Assembly: GCA_963699225.1 (NCBI GenBank)
Contig: OY969423.1
Span: 992,001 to 1,056,000 of the forward strand
DNA from: VRUE01 sp963699225
Lineage (GTDB): Bacteria > Actinomycetota > Thermoleophilia > Solirubrobacterales > 70-9
Direction: 5' to 3'
DNA length: 64,000 bases
Shown here: in pieces, positions 49,412 through 58,837 of the stretch
How the letters are laid out: each line of letters opens with the position of its first letter
Numbering within the stretch: position 1 is the stretch's first letter
Notes under the pieces: model-generated
The model's input: only the letters and a program-made list of their open reading frames with translations
What the model was told of the DNA's origin: nothing
Database searches by the model: none
Position numbers and translations under genes: made by a program

Positions 49412-50194
49412 TCAAGCAGCACGAAGCGCTACGCGCGCGAGGCGCGAGGCGCGAGCGCGTCGCGCCAAGGGCGAGGTCTTCGCCGCCAGCCTGGGCCAGC
49501 TATCGCGGCGGTAGACGCCCTCCCGCAGCAGCCTGAACATCTCCTTGGGTCGTCCGGGACGGACCAGGCTCCCCCCGGGAATCGCGAGCTCGTTGTCGAG
49601 GATGACCGCGGCCCGGTACCCCGCCACACGGGTGTGGTCCATGACACGCCGATCGTGATCGCTGAACGGATAGGCGAGCGTCTCGCAGGGCCGCTGGATC
49701 TCCTCCTCGCAGCGTGCCTTCGAGGTCGCCAGCTCGGCGTCCAGCTCGGCGTCGGCGAGCGAGGTCAGTTCCGGGTGGGTGCTGGTGTGCGAGCCGATCT
49801 CCCAGCCTGACGCAGCCAGAGCACGAAGATCGTCCCAGCTCATGCAGCGCAGCTCGTCCTCGTGCTCGCCCCCGGCCCACTGCTTCAACGAGGCCCACGC
49901 CATCGCGCCATCGCCGGCGACGTAGGCGGTGGGCACGAACATAGTTGCGGGAACGCCGAGCGCCGAGGTGACGGGCAGGGCCCGCTCGAACACCGAGGCA
50001 AAGGCATCGTCGAAGGTGACGACGAGGGTCTTCGATCCGGGCGCCCCGTTCAACGCTGCGGAGAGAGTCGCGGGGCGGTAGCCGCGTCGCAGGAAGAAGC
50101 GCAGCTGCGCATCGAGGCTTTGCGGTGAGACCGCGAACTCGGTCGGCCACGTCTCGCTGACCGCGTGGTAGCAGAGAATCAGCAGGTCGCTCAT
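49412..50194 (-). CDS. Polysaccharide deacetylase (NodB-type, CE4)
   Basis: The 260-residue protein has no clear signal peptide. CE4 motifs are present: LVVTFDDAFASV (motif 1, TFDD) and IGSHTSTHPELTSL (motif 2, HTSTH). The later ETLAYPFSDHDRRVMDHTRVAGYRAAVIL fits motif 3 and the strand after it. It removes acetyl groups from a glycan, with a divalent metal bound by Asp-His-His. The ATG at 50194 is used; an ATG 12 nt earlier is possible. The C-terminus is Arg/Ala-rich. It lies between GH26 genes, so it probably modifies the same glycan. Confidence 0.9.
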   Translation of the reverse strand: MSDLLILCYHAVSETWPTEFAVSPQSLDAQLRFFLRRGYRPATLSAALNGAPGSKTLVVTFDDAFASVFERALPVTSALGVPATMFVPTAYVAGDGAMAWASLKQWAGGEHEDELRCMSWDDLRALAASGWEIGSHTSTHPELTSLADAELDAELATSKARCEEEIQRPCETLAYPFSDHDRRVMDHTRVAGYRAAVILDNELAIPGGSLVRPGRPKEMFRLLREGVYRRDSWPRLAAKTSPLARRARASRLARVALRAA

Positions 50195-50229
50195 GACGGG
50201 AAGCAAATCACCGGCAGCGGCTGCCTCGG

Positions 50230-51384
50230 CTAGAAGCTGCGCTGCGGCCGTCTCGGGCGCCGGCGCTTGAGCACGAAGGTGCAGGCGGCGAGGAGGGCGA
50301 TACCGAGTGCAGCGAAGAGCAGCCAGACTGCGGCGCCAAGCCGACCGTGCAGCTTGATCCAGAGCCGTTCTAGAAATGGAGGCTGCCCGAAGCCGGCTTC
50401 GGGCACAGGAATCGGCCTGACAGCCCCCGGCAGATGCAGCGGCGTGGCGATCAGCTCACGACGGGTCCCGCTGTACAGCGGCCGGGCGATGCCGCGGCGG
50501 AAGGCCTGCAGCGCCGAAGGGGAGCTGTCGATGCGGAAGTCGGAGCGGTCGAAGGCGTTGTACCAGACCACAGCGCGGACGCGTTCGAAGTAGGGCAGCT
50601 CCTGCGAGAGCGCGCTCGTCACCCAGGCTGCCTTGTCACCGCCGGTCTGGCCCGAGCCGGTCTCGGCGATCACGATCGGCTTCGAGGTCCTGCGAGCGAG
50701 CTCTTCATAGGAGCCGCCGAAGATCTCGCTGAACGGCCGCCAGCCGATCGAGCCGCCCCAGTTGAAGCCGTCGAGACCAACCCAGTCGACCCAGCGATCA
50801 CCCGGGTAGTACTGCATGAAGGGAAGGTGACCTGTGTTGATGTTCGGGCACCAGACCCAGGTGACGTTGTCAGCGCCCACGCTGCGAAAGATGCTGACCA
50901 GGTGACGCCAGGCGAGGATGAAGGAGCGCGGCGTGCTGCCCACGTGGTTGCGCTCCCAGGGCGCCCAGCTGCCGTTCATCTCCTGGGCAAAGCGCAGCAT
51001 GATCGGCTTGCCCCACGCCTTGGCCATCTCCGCCGAACGACGGATGTAGCCGTCGTAGCGCCCGCGCGCGATCGCCCAGAGCTTTGCCGGCTTGCCGTCG
51101 GTGTCCCAGGGCTCCCAGCTGACCATCGGCAGGGCGCCCCGCTTGGCGATCTGGTCAAGCTCGGGTTTGTAGAAGGGCTTCACGTCGAAGCGCTTGTAGG
51201 AGAGGATGATCGCCGGGCTGCGGCCGACTTGCTTTGCGTAGGCATCGATCAGACTCGGGTCCTTCCACTGATCGGGCAGGTAGACCCCCAGCGCGATCGG
51301 GGGCCGCTTGGCGGCGTCGGCCGGAGAGAGGATGCAGAGGAATGCCGCCAGGACCGCAACGAGCGCGGTGAGGGAACGCCTCAC
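50230..51384 (-). CDS. GH26-like glycoside hydrolase with C-terminal membrane anchor
   Basis: The 384-residue protein starts at GTG, with a signal sequence LTALVAVLAAFLCILSPADA. The GH26-like domain has IMLRFAQEMNGSWAPWERN (acid/base Glu), WRHLVSIFRSVGADNVTWVWCPNIN and PIVIAETGSGQTGGDKAAWV (nucleophile Glu). A C-terminal helix (LGAAVWLLFAALGIALLAACTFVL) followed by a basic tail KRRRPRRPQRSF predicts anchoring with the enzyme outside. It overlaps the upstream GH26 fusion gene by 4 nt (GTGA). The two are clearly paralogous and probably arose by tandem duplication. Confidence 0.88.
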   Translation of the reverse strand: MRRSLTALVAVLAAFLCILSPADAAKRPPIALGVYLPDQWKDPSLIDAYAKQVGRSPAIILSYKRFDVKPFYKPELDQIAKRGALPMVSWEPWDTDGKPAKLWAIARGRYDGYIRRSAEMAKAWGKPIMLRFAQEMNGSWAPWERNHVGSTPRSFILAWRHLVSIFRSVGADNVTWVWCPNINTGHLPFMQYYPGDRWVDWVGLDGFNWGGSIGWRPFSEIFGGSYEELARRTSKPIVIAETGSGQTGGDKAAWVTSALSQELPYFERVRAVVWYNAFDRSDFRIDSSPSALQAFRRGIARPLYSGTRRELIATPLHLPGAVRPIPVPEAGFGQPPFLERLWIKLHGRLGAAVWLLFAALGIALLAACTFVLKRRRPRRPQRSF

Positions 51385-52946
51385 AGACCCGCTCGCGCTA
51401 AGGCTGCCGCCCGCAGGGAGATCTGGCGAATGAAGCTGTTGTCGCCCGAGTACAGCGGCGAGCTGATCCCGGTCCGAAACGCATCCAGGGCCGCCGAGGA
51501 GCTGTCGATGCGAAAGTCAGCGCCATCGGTCGCGTCGAACCAGACCACCGCTCTGACCCGCTTCAGGCGTGGCAACTGACGGCTGAGAACTCGACGCACC
51601 CAGCTCGCCTTGTCCCCGCCAGATTCGTTGGAGCCGATCTCGGCAATCATGATCGGCTTGCGGGCGATGCTTGCCAGTTTGCGATACGAGGCGTCAAAGA
51701 TCTTGGGAAAGGTCTGCCAGGAGGTCGGCTCCCCCCAGTTGAAGCCGTCTAGCGCCAGCCAATCGACCCAGCGATCGCCGGGGTAGAAGTCCATGAAGGG
51801 CAGCCGGCCGTTGTTGACGTACGGGCACCAGACCCAGCTTACGTTCGTCGCCCCAACGCGCCGGAAGATCTCCACGATGTGGCGCCAAGCAGCGATGAAG
51901 CGAGGGCCGGTCGTGCCGTCTACACCGCGCTGCCACGGGGCCCAGCTGCCGTTCATCTCCTGGCCGAAGCGGACCAGGATCGGCCCTTCCCATTCCCTGG
52001 CTTCGCGAGCGGAGCGGCGGATGTAGTCGTCGTAATGACCCTTGGCTATAGCGGCGAGACGGTAGCCGTGGTCGGCTTCGTTCCAGGGCTCCCAGCCAAT
52101 CATCGGCACCGCACCGCGGTTGGCGATCTCGGCCAATTCGGGTTGATAGAAGGGGGCAACGTCCCAGCGCTTATAGGCACCGACTATCGCCGGGCGCCGC
52201 CCGACCTCTTCGGCGTAGCGGTCAAGCAGGTCAGGGCTGTCTTCGATCCCGCGGATATACGTGCCGAGCGCGATCCGATGGGCCGAAGCACCCGATGGGA
52301 CCAGCGCCAGAACGGCGACCAGCGTGAGCAAGAGAGCGGCAAGACCGCGAGCCGCGGCTACAGAGCGTCGTGGCAACAGAGCGATCATCGCCGCCACCAG
52401 GGTTGTCGCGTAGACGACATAGGGGATCTTGATCGGCGCGTCGACGACCGGCCAGAGAAATGCAACACCGGGCCCGGTCGCCAGGTCACGCAGGAGGTGG
52501 GCGGCGACACCGAAGGCGACCCCGAACAGGATCTGCCTCAGGTGGCGGCGCCTAGTAGCGGCGCCCAATCCCGCCAGTATCAGGACCATCAACAGGCTGT
52601 GGGTATACGGCCGCGGCATTGAGCCGGTCAGCAGCTGAGAGCCTAGGTAGCCGGGGATGTGATCCAGATCGATCGCCACGCTGGCGGTCAAGGCCGCGAC
52701 GATGAACCGCCACGGCGGCCGGACGTCGGTTAGCGCCACTACCACCAGCAGCGCCAATACACAGGTCATCAGATGCGCCGGCTCGTCGATCAGCGCATAG
52801 GCGATCGTCCCGGTCGATCCCTCGATCAGGCTCCAGAGGAGATCGAGCGTGAACACGGCCACGACGAGCGCGGCGGCGAGCAGGGGTAGTTCAGGGCGGC
52901 GCGCAGGCAAGCGACAGAAGATAGCTAGCCCCGAACGCGCCGCCAA
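51381..52946 (-). CDS. Fusion: DUF457/YdjM-like membrane domain plus GH26-like hydrolase
   Basis: The N-terminal ~200 residues form several membrane helices with IDLDHIPGYLG and PYTHSLLMVLILAGLG and AHLLRDLATGPG. These His/Asp motifs are characteristic of the DUF457/YdjM membrane family. The C-terminal ~290 residues are a GH26-like domain: ILVRFGQEMNGSWAPWQRG, WRHIVEIFRRVGATNVSWVWCPYVN and PIMIAEIGSNESGGDKASWV. The start is uncertain: TTG at 52946 is used; a frame to an ATG at 53036 would place the N-terminus inside the palindromic island and read through its repeat arm, which seems unlikely to be real. The two-domain layout predicts a membrane-tethered glycan hydrolase. Confidence 0.82.
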   Translation of the reverse strand: MAARSGLAIFCRLPARRPELPLLAAALVVAVFTLDLLWSLIEGSTGTIAYALIDEPAHLMTCVLALLVVVALTDVRPPWRFIVAALTASVAIDLDHIPGYLGSQLLTGSMPRPYTHSLLMVLILAGLGAATRRRHLRQILFGVAFGVAAHLLRDLATGPGVAFLWPVVDAPIKIPYVVYATTLVAAMIALLPRRSVAAARGLAALLLTLVAVLALVPSGASAHRIALGTYIRGIEDSPDLLDRYAEEVGRRPAIVGAYKRWDVAPFYQPELAEIANRGAVPMIGWEPWNEADHGYRLAAIAKGHYDDYIRRSAREAREWEGPILVRFGQEMNGSWAPWQRGVDGTTGPRFIAAWRHIVEIFRRVGATNVSWVWCPYVNNGRLPFMDFYPGDRWVDWLALDGFNWGEPTSWQTFPKIFDASYRKLASIARKPIMIAEIGSNESGGDKASWVRRVLSRQLPRLKRVRAVVWFDATDGADFRIDSSSAALDAFRTGISSPLYSGDNSFIRQISLRAAALARAGL

Positions 52947-52967
52947 GCTGGCCCTGACCCGCGGATG

Positions 52968-53442
52968 GGCGTGACGGTGCCCCTTTCCGGGAATTGATAT
53001 CGCACGCGCCCCGCTCCGCGGGGCGCTTAGCGACAATTTGCCAGCGCGGCTGCGCCGCGCCTAGAGACACGAGTGCAGCGGCTGCCTTCGGCAACATTCC
53101 CGGAAAGGGGCACCGTCACGCCTTTCAAGGGGCAGAAGCTCAGACCCGGCAGGTGGTGCAATCCGAGAGTTCCCGCGAGCTCTAATCGTCGAAGAGCTTC
53201 CGTCACTCTCCAGCTCACCGGCAAGCTCGGCGCAGCCTGTGTGGTTCCAGTCGCCCGGCTGGTCTCGGGTAGTTCGGGCTGCCTGGGCGTGTGGAGTAGG
53301 AGCCTGGCCGCCCTCCAGGCGAATGTCGCGAAGCGGCCGCTGCACTCGTGGTTCTAAGCGCGGCGCAGCCGCGCTCTCAGATTGTCGCTAAGCGCCGCAG
53401 GCGCGTGCGATATCAATTCGACTGGAGGGTGGCCAGGCTCCT
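52968..53442. repeat. Island of interleaved inverted repeats (noncoding)
   Basis: This gap between the GH26 fusion and pckG has no convincing gene. It holds three inverted pairs. 52968-52994 pairs with 53096-53122 (27 bp, perfect). 52992-53082 pairs with 53336-53418 (about 83 nt aligned, at least 72 identical, one 8 nt indel). 53298-53324 pairs with 53416-53442 (25 of 27). Inside the arms are short hairpins. The loop-proximal core TTCCCGGAAAGGGG at 53097 resembles the other palindromes. The structure could be nested insertions of repeated elements or a highly folded RNA. Confidence 0.85.
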
Positions 53443-53456
53443 TCCCGACCACCCTC
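53425..53456 (-). terminator. Hairpin downstream of pckG
   Basis: GAGGGTGG (53425-53432) and CCACCCTC (53449-53456) form an 8 bp stem 16-47 nt past the pckG stop on the minus strand. It overlaps the outer part of the repeat island; the U-run is absent. It is a possible terminator or part of the repeats. Confidence 0.4.
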
Positions 53457-53471
53457 GGAAGCGCGATTTAC

Positions 53472-55280
<1,809 letters not shown>

Positions 55281-55290
55281 TCGCGGCACT

Positions 55291-55587
55291 TTATTCATTG
55301 GACCCGCGGATACCGATCACACTTATGTCCGCATCGCTGTTGCGAATCTTCAGCGTAACCGTCTGATCTTCGCCTTTCTGCACGTTTACGCTGCAAGTGA
55401 AGGTCGCACCTTTTTCAACCTTCTGATCAGACGGGCAATCGACGGAGGAGATCTTCTCTTTCAGCGAGTTCGAGAGGTTCGCTTCCAGCTGTTCCTCGGT
55501 CTTGGTCGTGTCGATCACCGTTTCGCCGCAGCCGGCAACGAGCAGTGCGATGGCTACCACGCCCAGCAGCGCGGAAAGGCTCCTCAT
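55291..55587 (-). CDS. Small lipoprotein, DUF4333-like
   Basis: The 98-residue protein has signal LLGVVAIALLVAGCGE with lipobox VAGC near residue 20. The mature part is VIDTTKTEEQLEANLSNSLKEKISSVDCPSDQKVEKGATFTCSVNVQKGEDQTVTLKIRNSDADISV. The DCPSDQKVEKGATFTCSV pattern (two cysteines about 15 apart) is typical of the DUF4333 domain in actinobacterial lipoproteins. Function unknown. It lies directly upstream of pckG on the same strand. Confidence 0.85.
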   Translation of the reverse strand: MRSLSALLGVVAIALLVAGCGETVIDTTKTEEQLEANLSNSLKEKISSVDCPSDQKVEKGATFTCSVNVQKGEDQTVTLKIRNSDADISVIGIRGSNE

Positions 55588-55616
55588 GAGGGAAGTATCT
55601 CAATCCGAGCGGCGAG

Positions 55617-55700
55617 GCGGGCGGGTCCTGTCGCGGGGGGAGGGGGGCCTGCGGGCGGGCCACGGTCCGTCCTCGACCCCCCTCCCCCCGCGCCACCCGC
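55617..55700. repeat. G-rich imperfect inverted repeat upstream of sucC
   Basis: CGCGGGGGGAGGGGGG at 55632-55647 is the exact complement of 55677-55692, with a 29 nt loop; outer GGGCGGG and CCCGCCC add to it. It lies in the 147 nt gap between divergent genes. The G-runs could also form a G-quadruplex on one strand. Its core differs from the other palindromes. Confidence 0.7.
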
Positions 55701-55734
55701 CCGAAGGCCGTTTGGATAGGGTTCCCCGCCGCTG

Positions 55735-56952
55735 ATGAGATTTTTCGAGTTCGAGGCGCGGAAGATTGTGGAGCTGGCCGGGATCCCGGTGACGAAGTAC
55801 GGCTTCTGCACGACCGCCGATGAGGCCCGCAAGGTCGCCGAGGAAATCGGCGGCCCGGTCGTGATCAAGTCGCAGGTGCTGAGCGGCGGCCGGATGAAGG
55901 CCGGCGGCGTCAAGTTCGCCGACACGCCAGATGAGGCCGCCGAGCACGCCGAGGCGATCCTCAAGCTTGAGATCAACGGGCACATGCCGCGCGGCGTCCT
56001 GGTCGATCCGAAAGCCGAGATCAAGCAGGAGTACTACGCCGGCGTCGTCTGGGACGGCACGGCGAAGAAACCGCTGATGCTGTTCTCGGACATGGGCGGC
56101 ATCGACATCGAGGAGGTCGCCGAGACCCACCCCGACCACGTCGGCCGCGGCCACGTCTCCAACCTGATGCCGATCCCCGACTTCGAGGCCAAGCAGGTGA
56201 TCGCCGCGACCGGGGTCACCGGCTCGCAGCTCAACCGCGCGACGCCGGTGCTCGCCCGCCTCGCCCGCCTCTTCCGCGACAACGACATGACCCTGGCCGA
56301 GATCAACCCCCTCGCCGAGCTGACCGACGGCAGCTTCGTCGCCCTCGACGCCCATATGGAGATGGAGAACGAGGCGGTCGGCCGCCAGAAGGGCCTGCTG
56401 CGCAAGCGGCTCGAGATCGCCGAGGAGGACACCCGCGAGACCTATGAGCCCTCCGACTTCGAGCGCCACGTCGCCGCGATCGACGCCGCCGATCACCGCG
56501 GCGTGATCCAGGGCAAGGACCACGGCTTCGAGGGCAACCTCGGCCTCGTGATCGGTGCCGGCGGCGGCTCGCTGACTTTGACCGACGCCGTCCGCAGCCA
56601 GGGCGGCAAGCCCGCCAACTACTCCGAGATCGGCGGCAACCCCTCGGTCGCCAAGGCCTGCGGCCTGGCCAAGGAGGTGCTCGAAAAGGACGGCGTCGAG
56701 AAGATCGCCGTGATGATGTCGATCGTCTCCAACACCCGCGTCGACATCGTCGCCCGCGGCGTGATCAAGGCCTGCCTCGAGCTCGGCAAGGACCCCGGCG
56801 AGACGATCGCGATCTTCCGCATCCCGGGCGCTTGGGAGGAGGAGGGCTTCAAGATCCTCGAGCGCTACGGGGTCGAGACCTGCGACCGCTCGGTCTCCCT
56901 CTGGGAAGCCGCCGGCCGCGCCGTCGCCAAGATCCAGGGAGCCCCCGCATGA
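55735..56952 (+). CDS. sucC: Succinyl-CoA-type ligase (ADP-forming), beta subunit
   Basis: The 405-residue ATP-grasp subunit begins FFEFEARKIVELAGIPVTKYG and has VVIKSQVLSGGRMKAGGVKFADT (nucleotide loop), MTLAEINPLAELTDGSFVALDAHMEMEN (Mg2+ ligands) and LVIGAGGGSLTLTDAV, GGNPSVAKACGLAKEVL and IVSNTRVDIVARGVIKACLE at the CoA-ligase interface. It differs enough from E. coli SucC that malate-CoA ligase (MtkA) or another acyl-CoA ligase is possible, worth noting because malyl-CoA lyase is in the window. The start is ATG; sucD overlaps by 4 nt (ATGA). Confidence 0.85.
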   Translation: MRFFEFEARKIVELAGIPVTKYGFCTTADEARKVAEEIGGPVVIKSQVLSGGRMKAGGVKFADTPDEAAEHAEAILKLEINGHMPRGVLVDPKAEIKQEYYAGVVWDGTAKKPLMLFSDMGGIDIEEVAETHPDHVGRGHVSNLMPIPDFEAKQVIAATGVTGSQLNRATPVLARLARLFRDNDMTLAEINPLAELTDGSFVALDAHMEMENEAVGRQKGLLRKRLEIAEEDTRETYEPSDFERHVAAIDAADHRGVIQGKDHGFEGNLGLVIGAGGGSLTLTDAVRSQGGKPANYSEIGGNPSVAKACGLAKEVLEKDGVEKIAVMMSIVSNTRVDIVARGVIKACLELGKDPGETIAIFRIPGAWEEEGFKILERYGVETCDRSVSLWEAAGRAVAKIQGAPA

Positions 56953-57866
56953 GCATCCTGCTGGACAAGGACACCACCTTCATCGTCCAGGGGATCACCG
57001 GCCGCGAGGCGGTCAACCTGACCCGCGAGTGCCTCGACTACGGCTCCAAGGTTGTCGGCGGCGTCACCCCCGGCCGCAAGGGCCGCGAGGTGCACGGCGT
57101 GCCGGTCTTCGACACCGTCGCCCAGGCGGTCGAGAACCACGGCGGCCCGATCGACGGCTCGGTCGTCACCGTCCCCCCCGCCTTCACCAAGGATGCGGTC
57201 TTCGAGGCGATCCTCAACGGGATCAAGCTGATCGTGATCGTCACCGAGCGCATCCCGCGCCGCGACGTCGCCCAGATGGTCGAGCTGGCCAACATGGAGG
57301 GTGCCCGCATCATCGGCCCCAACTGCCTCGGCCTGATCGTCCCCGAGGTCTGCAAGATGGGCGGCATCGGCGGCCCGGCCAAGGACGCGGCCAAGGCATA
57401 CGCGCCCGGCCCGGTCGGCGTGATGAGCCGCTCCGGCGGCATGACTACGGAGATCTCTTCCTCGCTGACCCAGGCAGGCCTGGGCGTCTCCACCGCCGTC
57501 TCGATCGGCGGCGACGCGATCATCGGCTCGACCTACGCCGAGCTGATGCCCTACTTCGAGGCCGACGAGCAGACCAAGGCGATCGTGATCTACACCGAGC
57601 CCGGTGGCCGCATGGAGGCGCAGCTCTCCGAGTGGGTCGCCGAGCACAACTCGCGGCTGCCGATCATCGCCTTCATGGCCGGCAAGTTCATGGACGACGA
57701 GGAGATGAAGGGGATGAGCTTCGGCCACGCCGGCACGATCGTCGAGGGCAAGGAGGACACCGCGACCGAGAAGATCGCCCGCCTCGAAGCCGCCGGAATC
57801 CGCGTCGTCGAGCGGATCGACGAGATCCCCGACGCGGTCAAGCAGAAGCTGGGGGTAACGGCATGA
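56949..57866 (+). CDS. sucD: Succinyl-CoA-type ligase (ADP-forming), alpha subunit
   Basis: The 305-residue subunit has the CoA-binding Rossmann start TTFIVQGITGREAVNLTRECLDYGSKVVGGVTPGRKG, IVIVTERIPRRDVAQMVELANMEGARIIGPNCLGLI, GVMSRSGGMTTEISSSLTQAGLGVSTAVSIGGD, and the phosphohistidine loop FMAGKFMDD ... SFGHAGTIVEG, with the His that carries phosphate. It forms a heterodimer with the upstream beta subunit. Succinate is the default substrate; malate is an alternative as above. The next gene, a small ferredoxin, overlaps by 4 nt. Confidence 0.87.
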   Translation: MSILLDKDTTFIVQGITGREAVNLTRECLDYGSKVVGGVTPGRKGREVHGVPVFDTVAQAVENHGGPIDGSVVTVPPAFTKDAVFEAILNGIKLIVIVTERIPRRDVAQMVELANMEGARIIGPNCLGLIVPEVCKMGGIGGPAKDAAKAYAPGPVGVMSRSGGMTTEISSSLTQAGLGVSTAVSIGGDAIIGSTYAELMPYFEADEQTKAIVIYTEPGGRMEAQLSEWVAEHNSRLPIIAFMAGKFMDDEEMKGMSFGHAGTIVEGKEDTATEKIARLEAAGIRVVERIDEIPDAVKQKLGVTA

Positions 57867-58096
57867 GCGAGGCGCTGAACAAGGTCTTCATCGACGTCGA
57901 GGTCGACGCCTCGATCGCCAGCGACGCCGAGCTGGCCAAGAAGCTGGAGGAAGTCTGCCCGGTCGACATCTTCAAGGCGACCGACTCCGGGGTCGAAGTC
58001 GTCGCCGAGAACCTCGACGAGTGCGTCCTCTGCTACCTCTGCGTCGACGCCGCGCCGGAGAACACCGTGCGCGTCATCAAGCTGTACGAGCAGTAG
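57863..58096 (+). CDS. Small ferredoxin-like protein with one [4Fe-4S] site
   Basis: The 77-residue protein has VCPVDIFKATDSGVEVVAENLDECVLCYLCVDAAPENTVRVIKLYE. Four cysteines occur as CP first and CxxCxxC about 20 residues later. That is the ligand set of the second cluster of a 2[4Fe-4S] ferredoxin, while the first cluster's CxxCxxC is missing, as in FixX-like half ferredoxins. Its ATG overlaps the sucD stop by 4 nt, so it is coexpressed. It may accept electrons from a 2-oxoacid or flavin enzyme encoded elsewhere. Its end overlaps the convergent HxlR gene by 20 nt. Confidence 0.85.
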   Translation: MSEALNKVFIDVEVDASIASDAELAKKLEEVCPVDIFKATDSGVEVVAENLDECVLCYLCVDAAPENTVRVIKLYEQ

Positions 58097-58769
58097 CGAC
58101 CAGGCCGCTGCCACCCACCGCCGCCAGCGCTTCCTCACGCAGGTGCTCGGGCAAGACGACCAGCGAGCGCAGCTCGTCGAGCAGCTCGCGGTCGCCGTCG
58201 ATCTCAACGCCCTCCTCACCCGCCTCGCCGGCGACAAATGCGGCGATGATGCCGATCGGCGTGCCGGCCAGGCTGAGGTCGGCCTTGGCAGGAGCGCCGC
58301 GCGTTGCCTCGATCCAGCCGTCGGCGATGCGCAGCTCATAGGACTGACCGCCGCTGCGCAGGGCCAGCGTCGCGCGCAGGTCCGCGGGCGGGTGCAGGAT
58401 CACCCGGATCGCGTTTGGTAGCGAGGATGGCGCCAGGTCGATCACGTCCTCGAGCTTCTGCAGTCCCATCCCCCAGCGGCTCAGCTCGATCATCGGCCCT
58501 TCGAGCCCGTGGCCGAGCTCGGTCAGCTCGTAGACCGTAGCCGGGCTGGGTGGATCGAGCTCGCGACGCTCGACGATGCCGTGCTGCTCGAGGTCGCGCA
58601 GGCGCTTGGTGAGGACATCGGTCGGGGCGCCGCCGACCGAGCGGGCCAGGGCCGAGAAGCGCAACGGCCCGAGCGAGAGCTCACGCACGATCAGCATCGT
58701 CCAGCGCTCGCCGATGCGATCAAGGGCACAGGCGAGGCTGCAGGACTGACCGTATTCGCGCGGCGTCAT
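58077..58769 (-). CDS. HxlR-family regulator with C-terminal SCP2-like domain
   Basis: The 230-residue regulator has the HxlR winged helix at residues about 5-100: CSLACALDRIGERWTMLIVRELSLGPLRFSALARSVGGAPTDVLTKRLRDLEQHGIVERRELDPPSPATVYELTELGHGL. The cysteine near the N-terminus (QSCSLACAL) is conserved in HxlR proteins and can sense redox or electrophiles. The C-terminal half (VILHPPADLRATLALRSGGQSYELRIADGWIEATRGAPAKADLSLAGTPIGIIAAFVAGE) resembles an SCP2-like ligand domain. ATG at 58769 was chosen over 58811, which would read into the operator. It is divergent from the MMPL gene. Confidence 0.85.
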   Translation of the reverse strand: MTPREYGQSCSLACALDRIGERWTMLIVRELSLGPLRFSALARSVGGAPTDVLTKRLRDLEQHGIVERRELDPPSPATVYELTELGHGLEGPMIELSRWGMGLQKLEDVIDLAPSSLPNAIRVILHPPADLRATLALRSGGQSYELRIADGWIEATRGAPAKADLSLAGTPIGIIAAFVAGEAGEEGVEIDGDRELLDELRSLVVLPEHLREEALAAVGGSGLVATARTA

Positions 58770-58795
58770 ATAACAAGAATAACAGCGTAATTGGA

Positions 58796-58819
58796 AATTC
58801 AAAGTGGGCACTTTGAATT
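58796..58819. promoter_or_regulatory. Operator-like palindrome between HxlR and MMPL genes
   Basis: AATTCAAAGTG-GG-CACTTTGAATT is an 11 bp perfect inverted repeat with 2 nt spacer, AT-rich in a GC-rich genome. It is 27 nt upstream of the regulator start and 19 nt upstream of the MMPL start. HxlR proteins bind such palindromes as dimers; repression of both genes is inferred. Confidence 0.75.
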
Positions 58820-58837
58820 CTGGTACAGTCCGCCGCC

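Noticed and set aside
53073..53357. Small open frames on both strands inside the inverted-repeat island
   Set aside because: They arise from palindromic GC-rich DNA, have no ribosome-binding sites or protein motifs, and mirror each other across the repeats.
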